Origin: Marinilabilia salmonicolor
GTDB lineage: Bacteria > Bacteroidota > Bacteroidia > Bacteroidales > Marinilabiliaceae
NCBI RefSeq assembly: GCF_003003035.1
Contig: NZ_PVTS01000013.1
Coordinates: forward strand, 62,001-126,000
DNA: 64,000 nucleotides
Direction: 5' to 3'
Made by a program: the position numbers and the translations under genes. The notes below the pieces were generated by a model. That model was given only the letters and a program-made list of their open reading frames with translations. It ran no database searches and was not told where the DNA came from. Below, one piece after another: positions 46,213 to 54,928 of this stretch; the stretch's first letter is position 1; every line of letters begins with the position of its first letter.

Positions 46213-48567
46213 TCAGAACCTGTAGCTTACCCCCAGACGATAATTGATGCCTGGTTCGGTTTGCCAATAGTAGAAGCTTTGGTAACCGCTTCCGGAGTAG
46301 AGGTATTCATCCAGCAGGTTGTTGACATTCAGCCTGACTGCAAAACCATTGGATTGCCAGGAGAGTGCCCCGTCGAGACGGAAATAATCGGGAAGAACGG
46401 CCTGGTTGTCGGCGCCCCAGTTCCATGAAGCGCGATCAGCCTGGTATTGGTAGCCCAGCGCTACTCCCAATCCACTGAGAGAAGTGTTTCTGAAGGTGTA
46501 TTTCAGCCATCCGTTACTGATGTGTTTGGCATGTCCGGCCAAACGGTTACCTACATTCTCGGGATTGGTGTCTTCAGTGATTTTTACATCGGTATTGGCA
46601 TAATTGAGGATGAGATTTAATCCTCTTACGATTTGTCCTTGAATATCAACCTCAAGCCCTTTGGATTGTGCCTCTCCCAGCTGAATCTGGTAATTCACGT
46701 CTTCCGGATCCGTAGTTAGTACATTTTCTTTGGTGATTTGGTAAACGGTTAGCGATGAGTTCCATTTTCCGTTGGCCCATTTGCGTTTTATTCCGGCTTC
46801 CAGGTCTTTGGCTTCTACAGGATCAAAAGCATTGCCTTCCTTGTCTGTTCCCGATTCGGGAAGGAAAGACTGGTCGAAAAGTCCGTAGATGGAGGTGTTG
46901 TCATCAATAGAAAAGCTGATCCCGGCTCTTGGGGTGAAAACATCATCGTCGGTGTCGGCGCCGTAGATAGAAGTAGTAAAATGCGTATAGCGCCCTGCCA
47001 GTGTCAGTCTCAGCCGATCCTCAAAGATTCCGAGTTCATCCTGAAAATAGAATGCGGATGAACCTGTGATTTGAGCTGCCGGATAGCTGCCATTGTAGGC
47101 TCTCTGGCGAATGCTCAGTGAGCGGTCAAATTCCGGAAATTGGGAAGTGTGGACATAGTGTACCGGATTGTTGCTGTCCAGCGGATTGTTTGCACCGGCC
47201 AGTGGACCGCTCTGGAACCAATCGGCATAATAAGTCTTGTCACTCATATCGATCCCTGTCAGTATCCGGTGTCTTACAGGCCCGGTTTGTTCCTCACCGC
47301 TGACGTAGATTTGTCCCGATTTGGCTGTGCTGATGGCATCCCAGATGGAAAGAGAGCGGTAAATCAGTCCCTCATTGGAAACGGAATCGGCCCACAGTGA
47401 ACTTCCTTCTAATTTATAGTCTAAGTACCCCAGTTGGGCGGTCAGTTTCCAGCGATTGTTGAATTGATGGTTCAGCGTTACAAAAGCATTGTGCTCCCGC
47501 ATTTTTGTCGGGTCAATGTTCGGTTCTGCCAAAGTGAAATCGCGGGGTAGAGTTCCCATGTCATCGGCAGCAAAAACATAAGCTGCGCCCACCACCGAAA
47601 GTGTGGAGTGTTGGTAGATGTACTGGGCTGTCAGACTGGTCTTTTCACTGATGTCGTATTTGATGGACGGATGGATGGTATATCGGTTGTTGTATTCAAA
47701 GTCGCGGTGCGAATTCTGTGCTAAGCCCATGAGATTGAGCCGGTAACTCAGCCGTTGATTGTCATCAATTGCACCACCAATGTCAAGGGTGGCCCGCTTT
47801 GTGTTGAATGAACCAGCCATGATGGATACTTCCCGGTCTGCATCCTTGTCAGGCGTTTTGGTTACCACATTGTAAAAACCTCCGGGTTCGCCCGATGATA
47901 GCATAAAACCTGCCGGCCCTTTTACGAATTCTATTCGGTCCACAATTGACATGTCTTCAGTCAGAGGGCCCCAGGGTAAATCAACGTTCATTCCGTTTCG
48001 AAAAGCAGGCAGTTTAAATCCACGCATGTTTATCCGGGCAAATGTTCCCCAGTGCTCAATCATCTGAGCCCCGCTGGTGTTTCGGGTTACACTCTCAAGC
48101 ATATTGGTGAGCTGCTGGTCAGCCAGTACTTCCTTACTGATGATCTGCACATTCTGGCTCATTTTCAGCAAAGGCGTTTGATAGCGCAGAGAAGAGGAGG
48201 TGTTGTCTGCAGTATAATCTGTCTGACGTTCACCCACAACTCTGACTTCGGCTATTTCCCTGTCGGCTTTTTGCATGCGAATGAGCGGTGCCCGGGTTAT
48301 CTGTCCCGGCTTTACCGTTACATTTATTGTTTGAGATTCAAATCCGACATAAGATGCCTTCAGAGTATAATCGCCAGGCTGGATGTCTGATATATAATAC
48401 TCTCCATGCTCGTTGGTGATTGTTCCCTTGTTTGTACTTGCGATTCCAATGCTCACCGGAGCATGTTCATCTTCGGGCATCAATACTTTCCCGGTAATGG
48501 AGCCGTACTGAGCTTGTATATTTGCATAAAAGAGCAATAGAAGTGATAGGATAAATAGTTTTTTCAT
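46213..48567 (-). CDS. TonB-dependent siderophore receptor (FhuA-like)
   Basis: This is a 784-residue outer-membrane receptor. It has a signal peptide (to about IQAQYGS) and a carboxypeptidase-like domain (about 24-100, SIGIASTNKGTITNEHGEYYIS). The plug (about 120-260) has TRNTSGAQM, FARINMRGFKLPAF and RIEFVKGPAGFMLSSGEPGGFYNVVTK, all typical of ferric-siderophore receptors. The 22-strand barrel ends in GVSYRF. The order receptor-PepSY-diflavin reductase points to iron uptake, probably under Fur control, although no Fur box was identified by eye. A TAATTTTG promoter box lies about 97 bases upstream. Confidence 0.95.
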   Translation of the reverse strand: MKKLFILSLLLLFYANIQAQYGSITGKVLMPEDEHAPVSIGIASTNKGTITNEHGEYYISDIQPGDYTLKASYVGFESQTINVTVKPGQITRAPLIRMQKADREIAEVRVVGERQTDYTADNTSSSLRYQTPLLKMSQNVQIISKEVLADQQLTNMLESVTRNTSGAQMIEHWGTFARINMRGFKLPAFRNGMNVDLPWGPLTEDMSIVDRIEFVKGPAGFMLSSGEPGGFYNVVTKTPDKDADREVSIMAGSFNTKRATLDIGGAIDDNQRLSYRLNLMGLAQNSHRDFEYNNRYTIHPSIKYDISEKTSLTAQYIYQHSTLSVVGAAYVFAADDMGTLPRDFTLAEPNIDPTKMREHNAFVTLNHQFNNRWKLTAQLGYLDYKLEGSSLWADSVSNEGLIYRSLSIWDAISTAKSGQIYVSGEEQTGPVRHRILTGIDMSDKTYYADWFQSGPLAGANNPLDSNNPVHYVHTSQFPEFDRSLSIRQRAYNGSYPAAQITGSSAFYFQDELGIFEDRLRLTLAGRYTHFTTSIYGADTDDDVFTPRAGISFSIDDNTSIYGLFDQSFLPESGTDKEGNAFDPVEAKDLEAGIKRKWANGKWNSSLTVYQITKENVLTTDPEDVNYQIQLGEAQSKGLEVDIQGQIVRGLNLILNYANTDVKITEDTNPENVGNRLAGHAKHISNGWLKYTFRNTSLSGLGVALGYQYQADRASWNWGADNQAVLPDYFRLDGALSWQSNGFAVRLNVNNLLDEYLYSGSGYQSFYYWQTEPGINYRLGVSYRF

Positions 48568-48663
48568 GTGTAATAAGGTTTTATAGCGAAAAAATTGAAT
48601 TAATAAATATCCGGGAGTTAATTGAGAGGTTTTTCTTTATTTCAATAACCGGAATTGATGTTG

Positions 48664-48671
48664 CAAAATTA
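48664..48671 (-). promoter_or_regulatory. -7 promoter box of the siderophore receptor operon
   Basis: The minus strand reads TAATTTTG (TAnnTTTG), 97 bases upstream of the start. The surrounding 48568-48971 gap is AT-rich, divergent toward cstA, and shows no gene. Confidence 0.4.
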
Positions 48672-48971
48672 TCTGTTCCCCAAATGGCTGGCAATCCCCA
48701 CAAATTGTCATTTGTTGATAATCGGAATCACCCATCCCGGATAAGTGATAAGAAAAGTTTTTCCTCTTGTTGATGGGTTTTAGTGTGTTGAAAATGGGTT
48801 TTTTAGAAAGATGAATTATTCATCAGTAAAATTCCCGATTTGTTATTTTATGGAAAAGTACCCTCCCCATATTTAGTGAGTTCTAGGCAGGCTCAATAAA
48901 AATGTATATTTTTTTCTCGGTCAAAAACGAAAGAATTTGTTTCTTTGAAATGGCAAAATCCTGATTGTACA

Positions 48972-50411
48972 ATGATTACATTTCTCTCTTCTATCGCAGC
49001 TCTGGTTTTAGGGTTTTTCCTTTACGGAAAGTTTGTGGAACGTTTTTTTGGAGCTTCGGATGAACGAACCACTCCGGCCGTTCGGGTAAACAACGGGGTT
49101 GATTATGTTCCCATGCCTACCTGGAAGGTTTTTACCATAGAGTTTCTGAATATCGCCGGACTGGGCCCCATTTTTGGCGCTATTCTGGGAGCAATGTATG
49201 GCCCTATAGCTTATTTGTGGATTGTGTTGGGGTGTATCTTTATGGGAGCGGTACATGATTATTTTTCGGGTATGCTCTCCGTTAGGAGCAACGGTGCCAG
49301 CATTCCTGAAATTGTTGGAAAATATCTGGGGCCTGGGTTTCAGAATTTTATGCGTATTTTTTCTTTACTTCTTCTGATTTTTGTGGGGGTGGCTTTTGTC
49401 TCTGGTCCTGCCGGATTACTTGCCAATCTTACCGCTGGGGGACTTGAAATATGGCTTTACAGTATTTTTGCTTATTACCTGATCGCTACACTTTTGCCCA
49501 TCAATAAGATTATTGGTCGAATTTATCCCGCTTTCGGAGCAGCGTTGCTGATAATGGCTCTTGGTATTGCCGGTGCGATGATTTATTACGGAATAACCGG
49601 TGACCTGGTTATTCATGAACTTCAACTGAGCAGTTTTCGTAATTGGCATCACAATCCAACAGAGAATTTGCTTTTTCCCATGATGTTTATTGTTATCTCG
49701 TGTGGCGCCTTAAGCGGATTTCATTCTACCCAGGCTCCTATGATGGCTCGTTGTATCCGAAAGGAGAGTCATGGACGTCATGTTTTTTACGGAGCTATGA
49801 TAGCAGAGGGGGTTGTGGCTATTATCTGGGCAACTGCAGCCATGAATTTTTTCGGCAACGCCGGAAATCTGAATGAAACCATGATGGTGGACGGTCAAAA
49901 TCCTGCATGGGTGGTGAATGAAATCAGTCGTTCGTGGTTGGGGCCTGTGGGGGCTGTTTTTGCTGTGATTGGTGTAATAGCCTGCCCGATTACCACCGGC
50001 GATACGGCTTTTCGAAGCGCCAGACTTACCATTGCCGATGTTTTTAAGTTTGATCAATCCTCTATTTACAAACGGTTGATTATTAGTATTCCCCTTTTTG
50101 CCGTTGGGTTTGTGCTTTCACGACTCGAATTTGCAACGATTTGGAAGTATCTTGGCCTGTCGAATCAAGTATTGGCAGTGGTGGTTTTATGGACAGGAGC
50201 CATGTATCTGGCCAAAGTGAAAAAGAGCCATTGGATGCTTTCTTTGCCTGCCACTTTTATGACCATTGTTTGTGCAGCTTATCTCCTGGTGGCACCGGTA
50301 AAAACAGGAGGTTTGTTCCTTGATCCTTTCTGGGGAACTTCAGCTGGTGTTTTGGTTGGTGTGGGCTCAATGGGATTTTTTCTTTTTAGTATCCGAAAGT
50401 TTCGGCGTTGA
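48972..50411 (+). CDS. cstA: CstA-family peptide/pyruvate transporter (short form)
   Basis: This is a 479-residue inner-membrane protein of the CstA family, which takes up peptides or pyruvate in carbon starvation. The family motifs are VRVNNGVDYVPM, FLNIAGLGPIFGAILGAMYGP, GAVHDYFSGMLSVRSNGASIPE and GDTAFRSARLTIAD. About 13 hydrophobic segments are present. It is shorter than E. coli CstA (about 700 residues), like other Bacteroidota forms. The ATG at 48972 is preferred to an in-frame TTG at 48945. Its last 45 bases overlap the end of the convergent lycopene cyclase gene. Confidence 0.93.
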   Translation: MITFLSSIAALVLGFFLYGKFVERFFGASDERTTPAVRVNNGVDYVPMPTWKVFTIEFLNIAGLGPIFGAILGAMYGPIAYLWIVLGCIFMGAVHDYFSGMLSVRSNGASIPEIVGKYLGPGFQNFMRIFSLLLLIFVGVAFVSGPAGLLANLTAGGLEIWLYSIFAYYLIATLLPINKIIGRIYPAFGAALLIMALGIAGAMIYYGITGDLVIHELQLSSFRNWHHNPTENLLFPMMFIVISCGALSGFHSTQAPMMARCIRKESHGRHVFYGAMIAEGVVAIIWATAAMNFFGNAGNLNETMMVDGQNPAWVVNEISRSWLGPVGAVFAVIGVIACPITTGDTAFRSARLTIADVFKFDQSSIYKRLIISIPLFAVGFVLSRLEFATIWKYLGLSNQVLAVVVLWTGAMYLAKVKKSHWMLSLPATFMTIVCAAYLLVAPVKTGGLFLDPFWGTSAGVLVGVGSMGFFLFSIRKFRR

Positions 50412-51092
50412 AGCCGTTCCTGGAACAAACCATTCCAGAAGCGCGATATTCAGGCCAATGAGTACAAACCCATAAGCTACATCTTCGATAGGAATGGTCC
50501 CAATCCGGATTGCTGAGTTCATGGAGTCATTGTACCAGACCACAGGCTCGTCTAAACCGAAGCCTGTTAATATTCCATTGGTGATCAGGAAAGGAAGCAG
50601 GGCAATCAGGTAGGTTCTGTAAAAATGCAACAAATAGTCTGTCCTCAGCAGCCATTCTGTAACCAAAACAAAGAGAGCCGCCAGAGAAAAAGTGACGACT
50701 GAATAAATCCGGTCGTAATACAACACTGTGGCAGTTGCAAATACGATGATGAGTGCATAGCTGATGGTTCGCTGCATCTCGGGGTGCTTTTTCATCGGCA
50801 GCCACACATTTAATACCCGGTAAGTAAAAACCACGGCATAAGGAACCGTGACAAAAAACAGCCACTCTTCCATGGGGAGGTTGACGATTTTTATTCCGTT
50901 GAGATGCACCTCATTGAAGCCCCAAACCCCGATATGGGTGAATAGAATGTCCCAGAGAATGAACCCTGCTCCAGTGATGAGCATTGCTGGGATAAAATAT
51001 TTCCAGATACGGAAAAATGCTACCTTCTTGTCAAAACTGAACAGAAAAGGAATAATCACCACAAGAATATTTATAATCAGATAAGTTGACAT
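50367..51092 (-). CDS. Lycopene cyclase, fused CrtYc/CrtYd type
   Basis: This is a 241-residue membrane protein with six to seven helices that cyclises lycopene ends in carotenoid synthesis. It contains two related halves, each with a P(M/I)E(E/D) motif: LPMEEWLFFVTVPYAVVFTYR (seen at about 77-97) and IPIEDVAYGFVLIGLN (about 199-214). These are known from heterodimeric CrtYc/CrtYd cyclases and their fused forms. No phytoene synthase or desaturase gene is in the window, so the pathway must be encoded elsewhere. The 3' end overlaps cstA by 45 bases in convergent orientation. Confidence 0.88.
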   Translation of the reverse strand: MSTYLIINILVVIIPFLFSFDKKVAFFRIWKYFIPAMLITGAGFILWDILFTHIGVWGFNEVHLNGIKIVNLPMEEWLFFVTVPYAVVFTYRVLNVWLPMKKHPEMQRTISYALIIVFATATVLYYDRIYSVVTFSLAALFVLVTEWLLRTDYLLHFYRTYLIALLPFLITNGILTGFGLDEPVVWYNDSMNSAIRIGTIPIEDVAYGFVLIGLNIALLEWFVPGTASTPKLSDTKKKKSH

Positions 51093-51232
51093 ACTCTTTT
51101 TGTTTAATTGTTTAACACGAACGCACGCATTCGGTTCATTTGCGGTAAGCCGAACTGTCTGGCAAATAATAGATGAGGGCCATTTCTTTCTTTTTTGTTC
51201 TCCAATAAGTCCGGATTCTGAAATTTTTACTT

Positions 51233-51240
51233 TAAATTTG
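51233..51240 (+). promoter_or_regulatory. -7 promoter box of the B12 uptake operon
   Basis: TAAATTTG matches TAnnTTTG and lies just upstream of the cobalamin riboswitch, so the transcript would begin at about 51247 and include the whole aptamer. Confidence 0.5.
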
Positions 51241-51263
51241 CCGGCAATAAGACTGGTTCGTAC

Positions 51264-51545
51264 TTTCTGATTTCAGGAATACGATTAAAAGGGAATCCGG
51301 TTCAATTCCGGAGCTGTCCCCGCAGCTGTAAGCTCTTAATATGGTTTGAATAATACTTTCGCCACTGGAATTTTACATTGATCAATGACCAATTATCAAT
51401 TAAACATTGGTAACTGATCATTGCTAATTGATAACTGATCATTGTTAATTGATTCCGGGAAGGCCATTCAGACCTGAGTAAGCCAGAAGACCTGCCAGAT
51501 GATTCAATTCGTAGCTTTCGGGTGGAAAAGCGAAGATATGAACGA
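51264..51545 (+). ncRNA. Cobalamin riboswitch with expanded peripheral arm
   Basis: The aptamer core is recognisable: AAAAGGGAATCCGGTTCAAT, then GCTGTCCCCGCAGCTGTAAG (B12 box region), then GCCACTGG, then GGGAAGGCC, and AAGCCAGAAGACCTGCC. The downstream TTCGGGTGGAAAAGCGAAG hairpin probably supplies the expression platform. Between GCCACTGG and GGGAAGGCC there are about 80 extra AT-rich bases with repeats. It controls the BtuB-like gene starting at 51618, and probably the BtuG-like gene too. Binding of cobalamin should lower expression. Confidence 0.93.
51374..51453. repeat. TTGATAATTGATCATT-type repeat inserted in the riboswitch
   Basis: Two 18-base near-direct copies (ACTGATCATTGCTAATTGAT and ACTGATCATTGTTAATTGAT, read with two-base overlap) follow inverted relatives (ATTGATCAATGACC, AATTATCAATTAAAC). 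The insert can fold on itself, so the riboswitch core may remain intact. Such TTGATAATTG repeats occur between genes in other Bacteroidota. Confidence 0.6.
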
Positions 51546-51617
51546 TTTTTTCTTGTTCTATTTTCACTAAGACCGGATGTTTCGAATGATTAAAATTGTA
51601 TTTAATCATTTGTAACT

Positions 51618-53522
51618 ATGTTTTTAAGGTTATCTGTTTTTTGTGTGTTGCTGCTTTCGGCAACCAATCTTTTGGCACAGGATTTTTTTCAGGAAGATCC
51701 GGTGAAACTGCGAGAAGTTCGCGTAACCTCACAACGGTTACACGATTATGCTGTAGGGGCTACCGTGTCGGAGCCTGATTCTGATCTGGTCAAGCTGCAT
51801 CGCAGCGGTTCTTTATCTTCATTGCTGGCCAATACATCCGGCATTTCGTTAAAAACTTATGGGCCGGGAGGACTTGCCTCTGTCAGTATCCGGGGTGGGG
51901 GATCTTCGCATACGCCTGTGTTGTGGAACGGGCTTAATATTCAGAGCCCTATGAGTGGAGGGGTTAACCTTTCGGTAATGCCGGTACAGTTTTTTGATCA
52001 TGTGGAGGTTCAGCACGGCGGATCGGGAACTTTATTTGGCAGTGGAGCCATAAGTGGAGTGATTCATTTGTCGGGGAACGATTTGCTTCGAAAAGAAAAT
52101 GCTCTGAGCGCCTCGTTGACCAAAGGAAGCTTTGGGCTGGGATCTGCAAGTGCAGAAATAAAGACCGGAACCACCAGCTTTGCTTCCCGTCTTTCGGTGT
52201 TCGGGCAAAAGGCCGATAACGACTTTCGCTTTATCAATACTTCCCGAATCGGAAATCCTGAGGAGACACAAACCAATGCCGGGGTTGTACAATATGGTGT
52301 TTTGCAGGAAAACCAATGGCGTATGTCTGATAAATCACTCCTCACAACCGGTTTTTGGTATCAGGACTATGATAAGGATTTGCAGACCTTGATGACCAGC
52401 AGACAGCCGGGTGAAACCAGTCAAAGGGATAAAAATATTATGGCCTCGGTCAATTATAAATACTATGGATCAAAAGGTATCCTGAATGTAAAACAGGGAC
52501 TCATCAGAAATAAAGTACTTTACAGTGATCCTGACCTGGCAGATCCCCAGGCCGATAACAACTCTTTTTCGTGGATAAATGAAGCCGAGTATAAACATCG
52601 GCTGGGGAGATATCATTCTGTGAATGCAGGAGTCAATTACACTTACGAACTTGCCCGTTCCGACGGATACGGTGGTGATGTTTCACGCAACCGGGTCGCT
52701 GCTTTTGCCTCCGGACGATATGGCCTTACAGCAGGTCGTGGTGCCATAGTGCTGAGTTTTAGGGAAGAAATGAGCGATGCTGACCTGCAGCCTGTTGTCT
52801 TTTCTTTGGGGGTGGAACATCCTTTGTGGAACAGGTTGCAACTGAAAGGGAATATATCCAGAAATTACCGGATTCCAAATCTGAATGATCTCTACTGGAT
52901 GGAGGATGGTTATGCCATGGGGAATCCGGACCTGTCTGCCGAATCAGGCTGGTCAGGAGATGCGGGAGCAAATTTTTCATTTCAGAATGGCATTTTCGCA
53001 ATCACATTGAGTGCTGCTTATTTTGCTTCGCGCACCGAGGATATTATTGTATGGCTTCCGGAAGATGGAGGTAAGTGGAAGCCACACAACAAGGAAATTG
53101 GCGAAACAAGTGGTGTTGAGGCTGGTGTGGAAGTGACGGCAGTCGCAGGTAAAAACAGGATAAGTTCCCGTATTTTTTATACCCGGGTGAAATCCACGCT
53201 CTTTTCCGATGATGAATACGACAACCGGCAAATGGTTTATACGCCTGAGCATAATATGAATGCCGTGTTTGGCTATTCACGGGGAGACTTTTATGCAACA
53301 CTTGCCGGACGATTTACCGGTGAGCGCTATTACGACTATAAAAACACGCTTGATGCATATTCACTTTGGGATACTTCCCTGGGATATAAATTCAGAATTT
53401 CCGGAATCAGTGCAGACTTTTCTTTTAAAATAAAGAATGTGACAGATGCTGATTATCAGGTAGTGGCATGGTACGCTATGCCTCCACGAAATTATTTGCT
53501 TTCAATAGATTTAACCATTTAA
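51618..53522 (+). CDS. btuB: BtuB-like TonB-dependent cobalamin receptor
   Basis: This is a 634-residue outer-membrane receptor with a signal peptide ending LLAQD. A TonB-box-like VKLREVRVTSQRL leads into the plug domain (about 45-165), which has LANTSGISLKTYGPGGLASVSIRG over residues 74-97 and VEVQHGGSGTLFGSGAISGVI after it. The barrel ends YLLSIDLTI. Its length (about 600-630) fits BtuB more than siderophore receptors. The riboswitch directly upstream and the BtuG-like gene directly downstream make cobalamin the expected ligand. No periplasmic BtuF or inner-membrane BtuCD genes are nearby. Confidence 0.93.
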   Translation: MFLRLSVFCVLLLSATNLLAQDFFQEDPVKLREVRVTSQRLHDYAVGATVSEPDSDLVKLHRSGSLSSLLANTSGISLKTYGPGGLASVSIRGGGSSHTPVLWNGLNIQSPMSGGVNLSVMPVQFFDHVEVQHGGSGTLFGSGAISGVIHLSGNDLLRKENALSASLTKGSFGLGSASAEIKTGTTSFASRLSVFGQKADNDFRFINTSRIGNPEETQTNAGVVQYGVLQENQWRMSDKSLLTTGFWYQDYDKDLQTLMTSRQPGETSQRDKNIMASVNYKYYGSKGILNVKQGLIRNKVLYSDPDLADPQADNNSFSWINEAEYKHRLGRYHSVNAGVNYTYELARSDGYGGDVSRNRVAAFASGRYGLTAGRGAIVLSFREEMSDADLQPVVFSLGVEHPLWNRLQLKGNISRNYRIPNLNDLYWMEDGYAMGNPDLSAESGWSGDAGANFSFQNGIFAITLSAAYFASRTEDIIVWLPEDGGKWKPHNKEIGETSGVEAGVEVTAVAGKNRISSRIFYTRVKSTLFSDDEYDNRQMVYTPEHNMNAVFGYSRGDFYATLAGRFTGERYYDYKNTLDAYSLWDTSLGYKFRISGISADFSFKIKNVTDADYQVVAWYAMPPRNYLLSIDLTI

Positions 53523-53531
53523 AAATAGTTT

Positions 53532-53622
53532 GATGAAACGAGAATAATATTTTTAAAGCATAAATTTCGCAAGAGAACATGGTTAAAAAATATTTTGCGA
53601 GAGCGGAGCGGTACCATCCGTT
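53532..53622 (+). repeat. Family 3 hairpin, copy 2, between btuB and the BtuG-like gene
   Basis: The element starts GATGAAACGAGAATAATATT and ends GGTACCATC. The arms AATATTTTTAAAGCAT and ATGGTTAAAAAATATT pair around an AAATTTCGCAAGAGAAC loop. The copy at 63873 is similar. Its right part merges with the leader module at 53599-53672. Confidence 0.55.
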
Positions 53623-53672
53623 CTTACATTTTTAAATAGGTTTTTATCAGATAATTATAAAATTTTAAACGA
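53599..53672 (+). promoter_or_regulatory. Shared leader module directly before the BtuG-like gene
   Basis: The module runs from GAGAGCGGAGCGG to TTTTAAACGA, ending at the start codon. It is homologous over its whole length to the 30084-30158 leader of the OstA-like gene and to 63938-64000. Confidence 0.6.
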
Positions 53673-54797
53673 ATGAGAAAAATGGATTTTTTAAAAAAGG
53701 GAGTTTTCAGTGCTGGTGTGTTAAAAGCACTTTCTTTAGCTTTGTTTATGGCTTTTGTTTCTTGTGAAAGCGATGACGATCCGGTGATTGTAAAGGATAA
53801 GGGTGACTTTGTTAATGGTGTGTTTGTGCTTAACCAGGGGGCAATGAATGCTGCCAATGCCTCTGTCTCTTTTATTGCTCAGGATACTGTTATGGGCAAT
53901 TTGTTTGCTGAAAGGAACGGTGCCGTGTTGGGCGATGTATTGCAGGATATGGTTTCTGTGGATACACTCTCTTTTCTCGTGCTGAATAATTCGCACAGTC
54001 TGATGGTAGTCAATAATAAGAACTTCAATTATGTGGGACAGATTTCTGAAGGAATAAATAACCCTAGGTACGCCGCTGTTTATGATGGATTAATTTATGT
54101 GTCTCAATGGGGAAACGGCGGTGAAGTGGCTGTTGTTGATCCTGAACAGATGCAGGTGGTCAGCTCCATTAATGTGGGGGTCGGTCCCGAGGGGCTCGAA
54201 GTTGTTGGTGATGAGTTGTGGGTGGCCAACTGTGGAGGATATGCTACCGATAATATTATTTCAGTAATTGATCCTGTCAACGATGAGGTAATTAAGGAAA
54301 TTACGGTCAATGACAATCCACAGGACCTGATCGTAGATGCCGACGGTGATGTTTGGGTGCTGGCAACCGGCCGTTCTGAGTATGATGCAGTATCTGGAAG
54401 CTTTGTTAGTGTTAGTCCTGCTGCAATTCACCATATCAATGCTTCTTCTTATGATGTTGAGCAAACCTTTCTTCCAGATGAGGTTATTTACGGAAAAGCC
54501 ACAAAAATTGCGCTGGCTGCTGACGGACAAAGTTTTTACTTCGGAGGTGGATATGGTTTTCCCGGAATATGGGAAGTAGATATTACTGCATCAGAATTGC
54601 CGCAGGAAACATTTGCAGATGTTACTCCGTCGGGTTTGGGCGTAAATCCCGCCAATGGAGATTTGTATGTTGGTGTTGCGCCTAACTTTACTGCAGCGGG
54701 GCGTGTGGAGATTTATTCTGCCAACGGGACTGCCGTTGAGACCTATGAGGATAATATAGGCATTGGGCCCTGCAACTTTGTTTTCGTCTCTGAGTAA
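53673..54797 (+). CDS. btuG: BtuG-like surface beta-propeller lipoprotein (DUF5074/YncE)
   Basis: This is a 374-residue lipoprotein (lipobox FVSC, Cys31). The body is a seven-bladed YncE-type propeller with repeats such as GVFVLNQGAMNAANASVSF, IYVSQWGNGGEVAVVDPEQ, LWVANCGGYATDNIISVIDP and NPQDLIVDADGDVWVL. In Bacteroides, BtuG proteins of this fold bind vitamin B12 tightly at the cell surface and pass it to BtuB. The position right after btuB, under the same riboswitch, supports the same role here. A family 3 hairpin and the shared leader lie between the two genes. A long-loop terminator-like hairpin follows. Confidence 0.88.
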   Translation: MRKMDFLKKGVFSAGVLKALSLALFMAFVSCESDDDPVIVKDKGDFVNGVFVLNQGAMNAANASVSFIAQDTVMGNLFAERNGAVLGDVLQDMVSVDTLSFLVLNNSHSLMVVNNKNFNYVGQISEGINNPRYAAVYDGLIYVSQWGNGGEVAVVDPEQMQVVSSINVGVGPEGLEVVGDELWVANCGGYATDNIISVIDPVNDEVIKEITVNDNPQDLIVDADGDVWVLATGRSEYDAVSGSFVSVSPAAIHHINASSYDVEQTFLPDEVIYGKATKIALAADGQSFYFGGGYGFPGIWEVDITASELPQETFADVTPSGLGVNPANGDLYVGVAPNFTAAGRVEIYSANGTAVETYEDNIGIGPCNFVFVSE

Positions 54798-54819
54798 TCA
54801 GATTAAAAGAATATTGCTC

Positions 54820-54928
54820 CGGAGCCATTTCCTTTACAATGACTGCAATGATTTGTTCTGCCATAAACAAGTTTAGCTGCTTAACTCGCCCAAAGTTAAT
54901 CAGAGGGAAATGGTCCGGGGCTTTTTTT
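54820..54928 (+). terminator. Long-loop hairpin terminator after the BtuG-like gene
   Basis: CTCCGGAGCCATTTCC at the left pairs with GGAAATGGTCCGGGG at the right, then comes CTTTTTTT. The loop is over 70 bases, which is unusual for an intrinsic terminator. The right arm and T-run are next to the convergent LacI gene. Confidence 0.5.
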
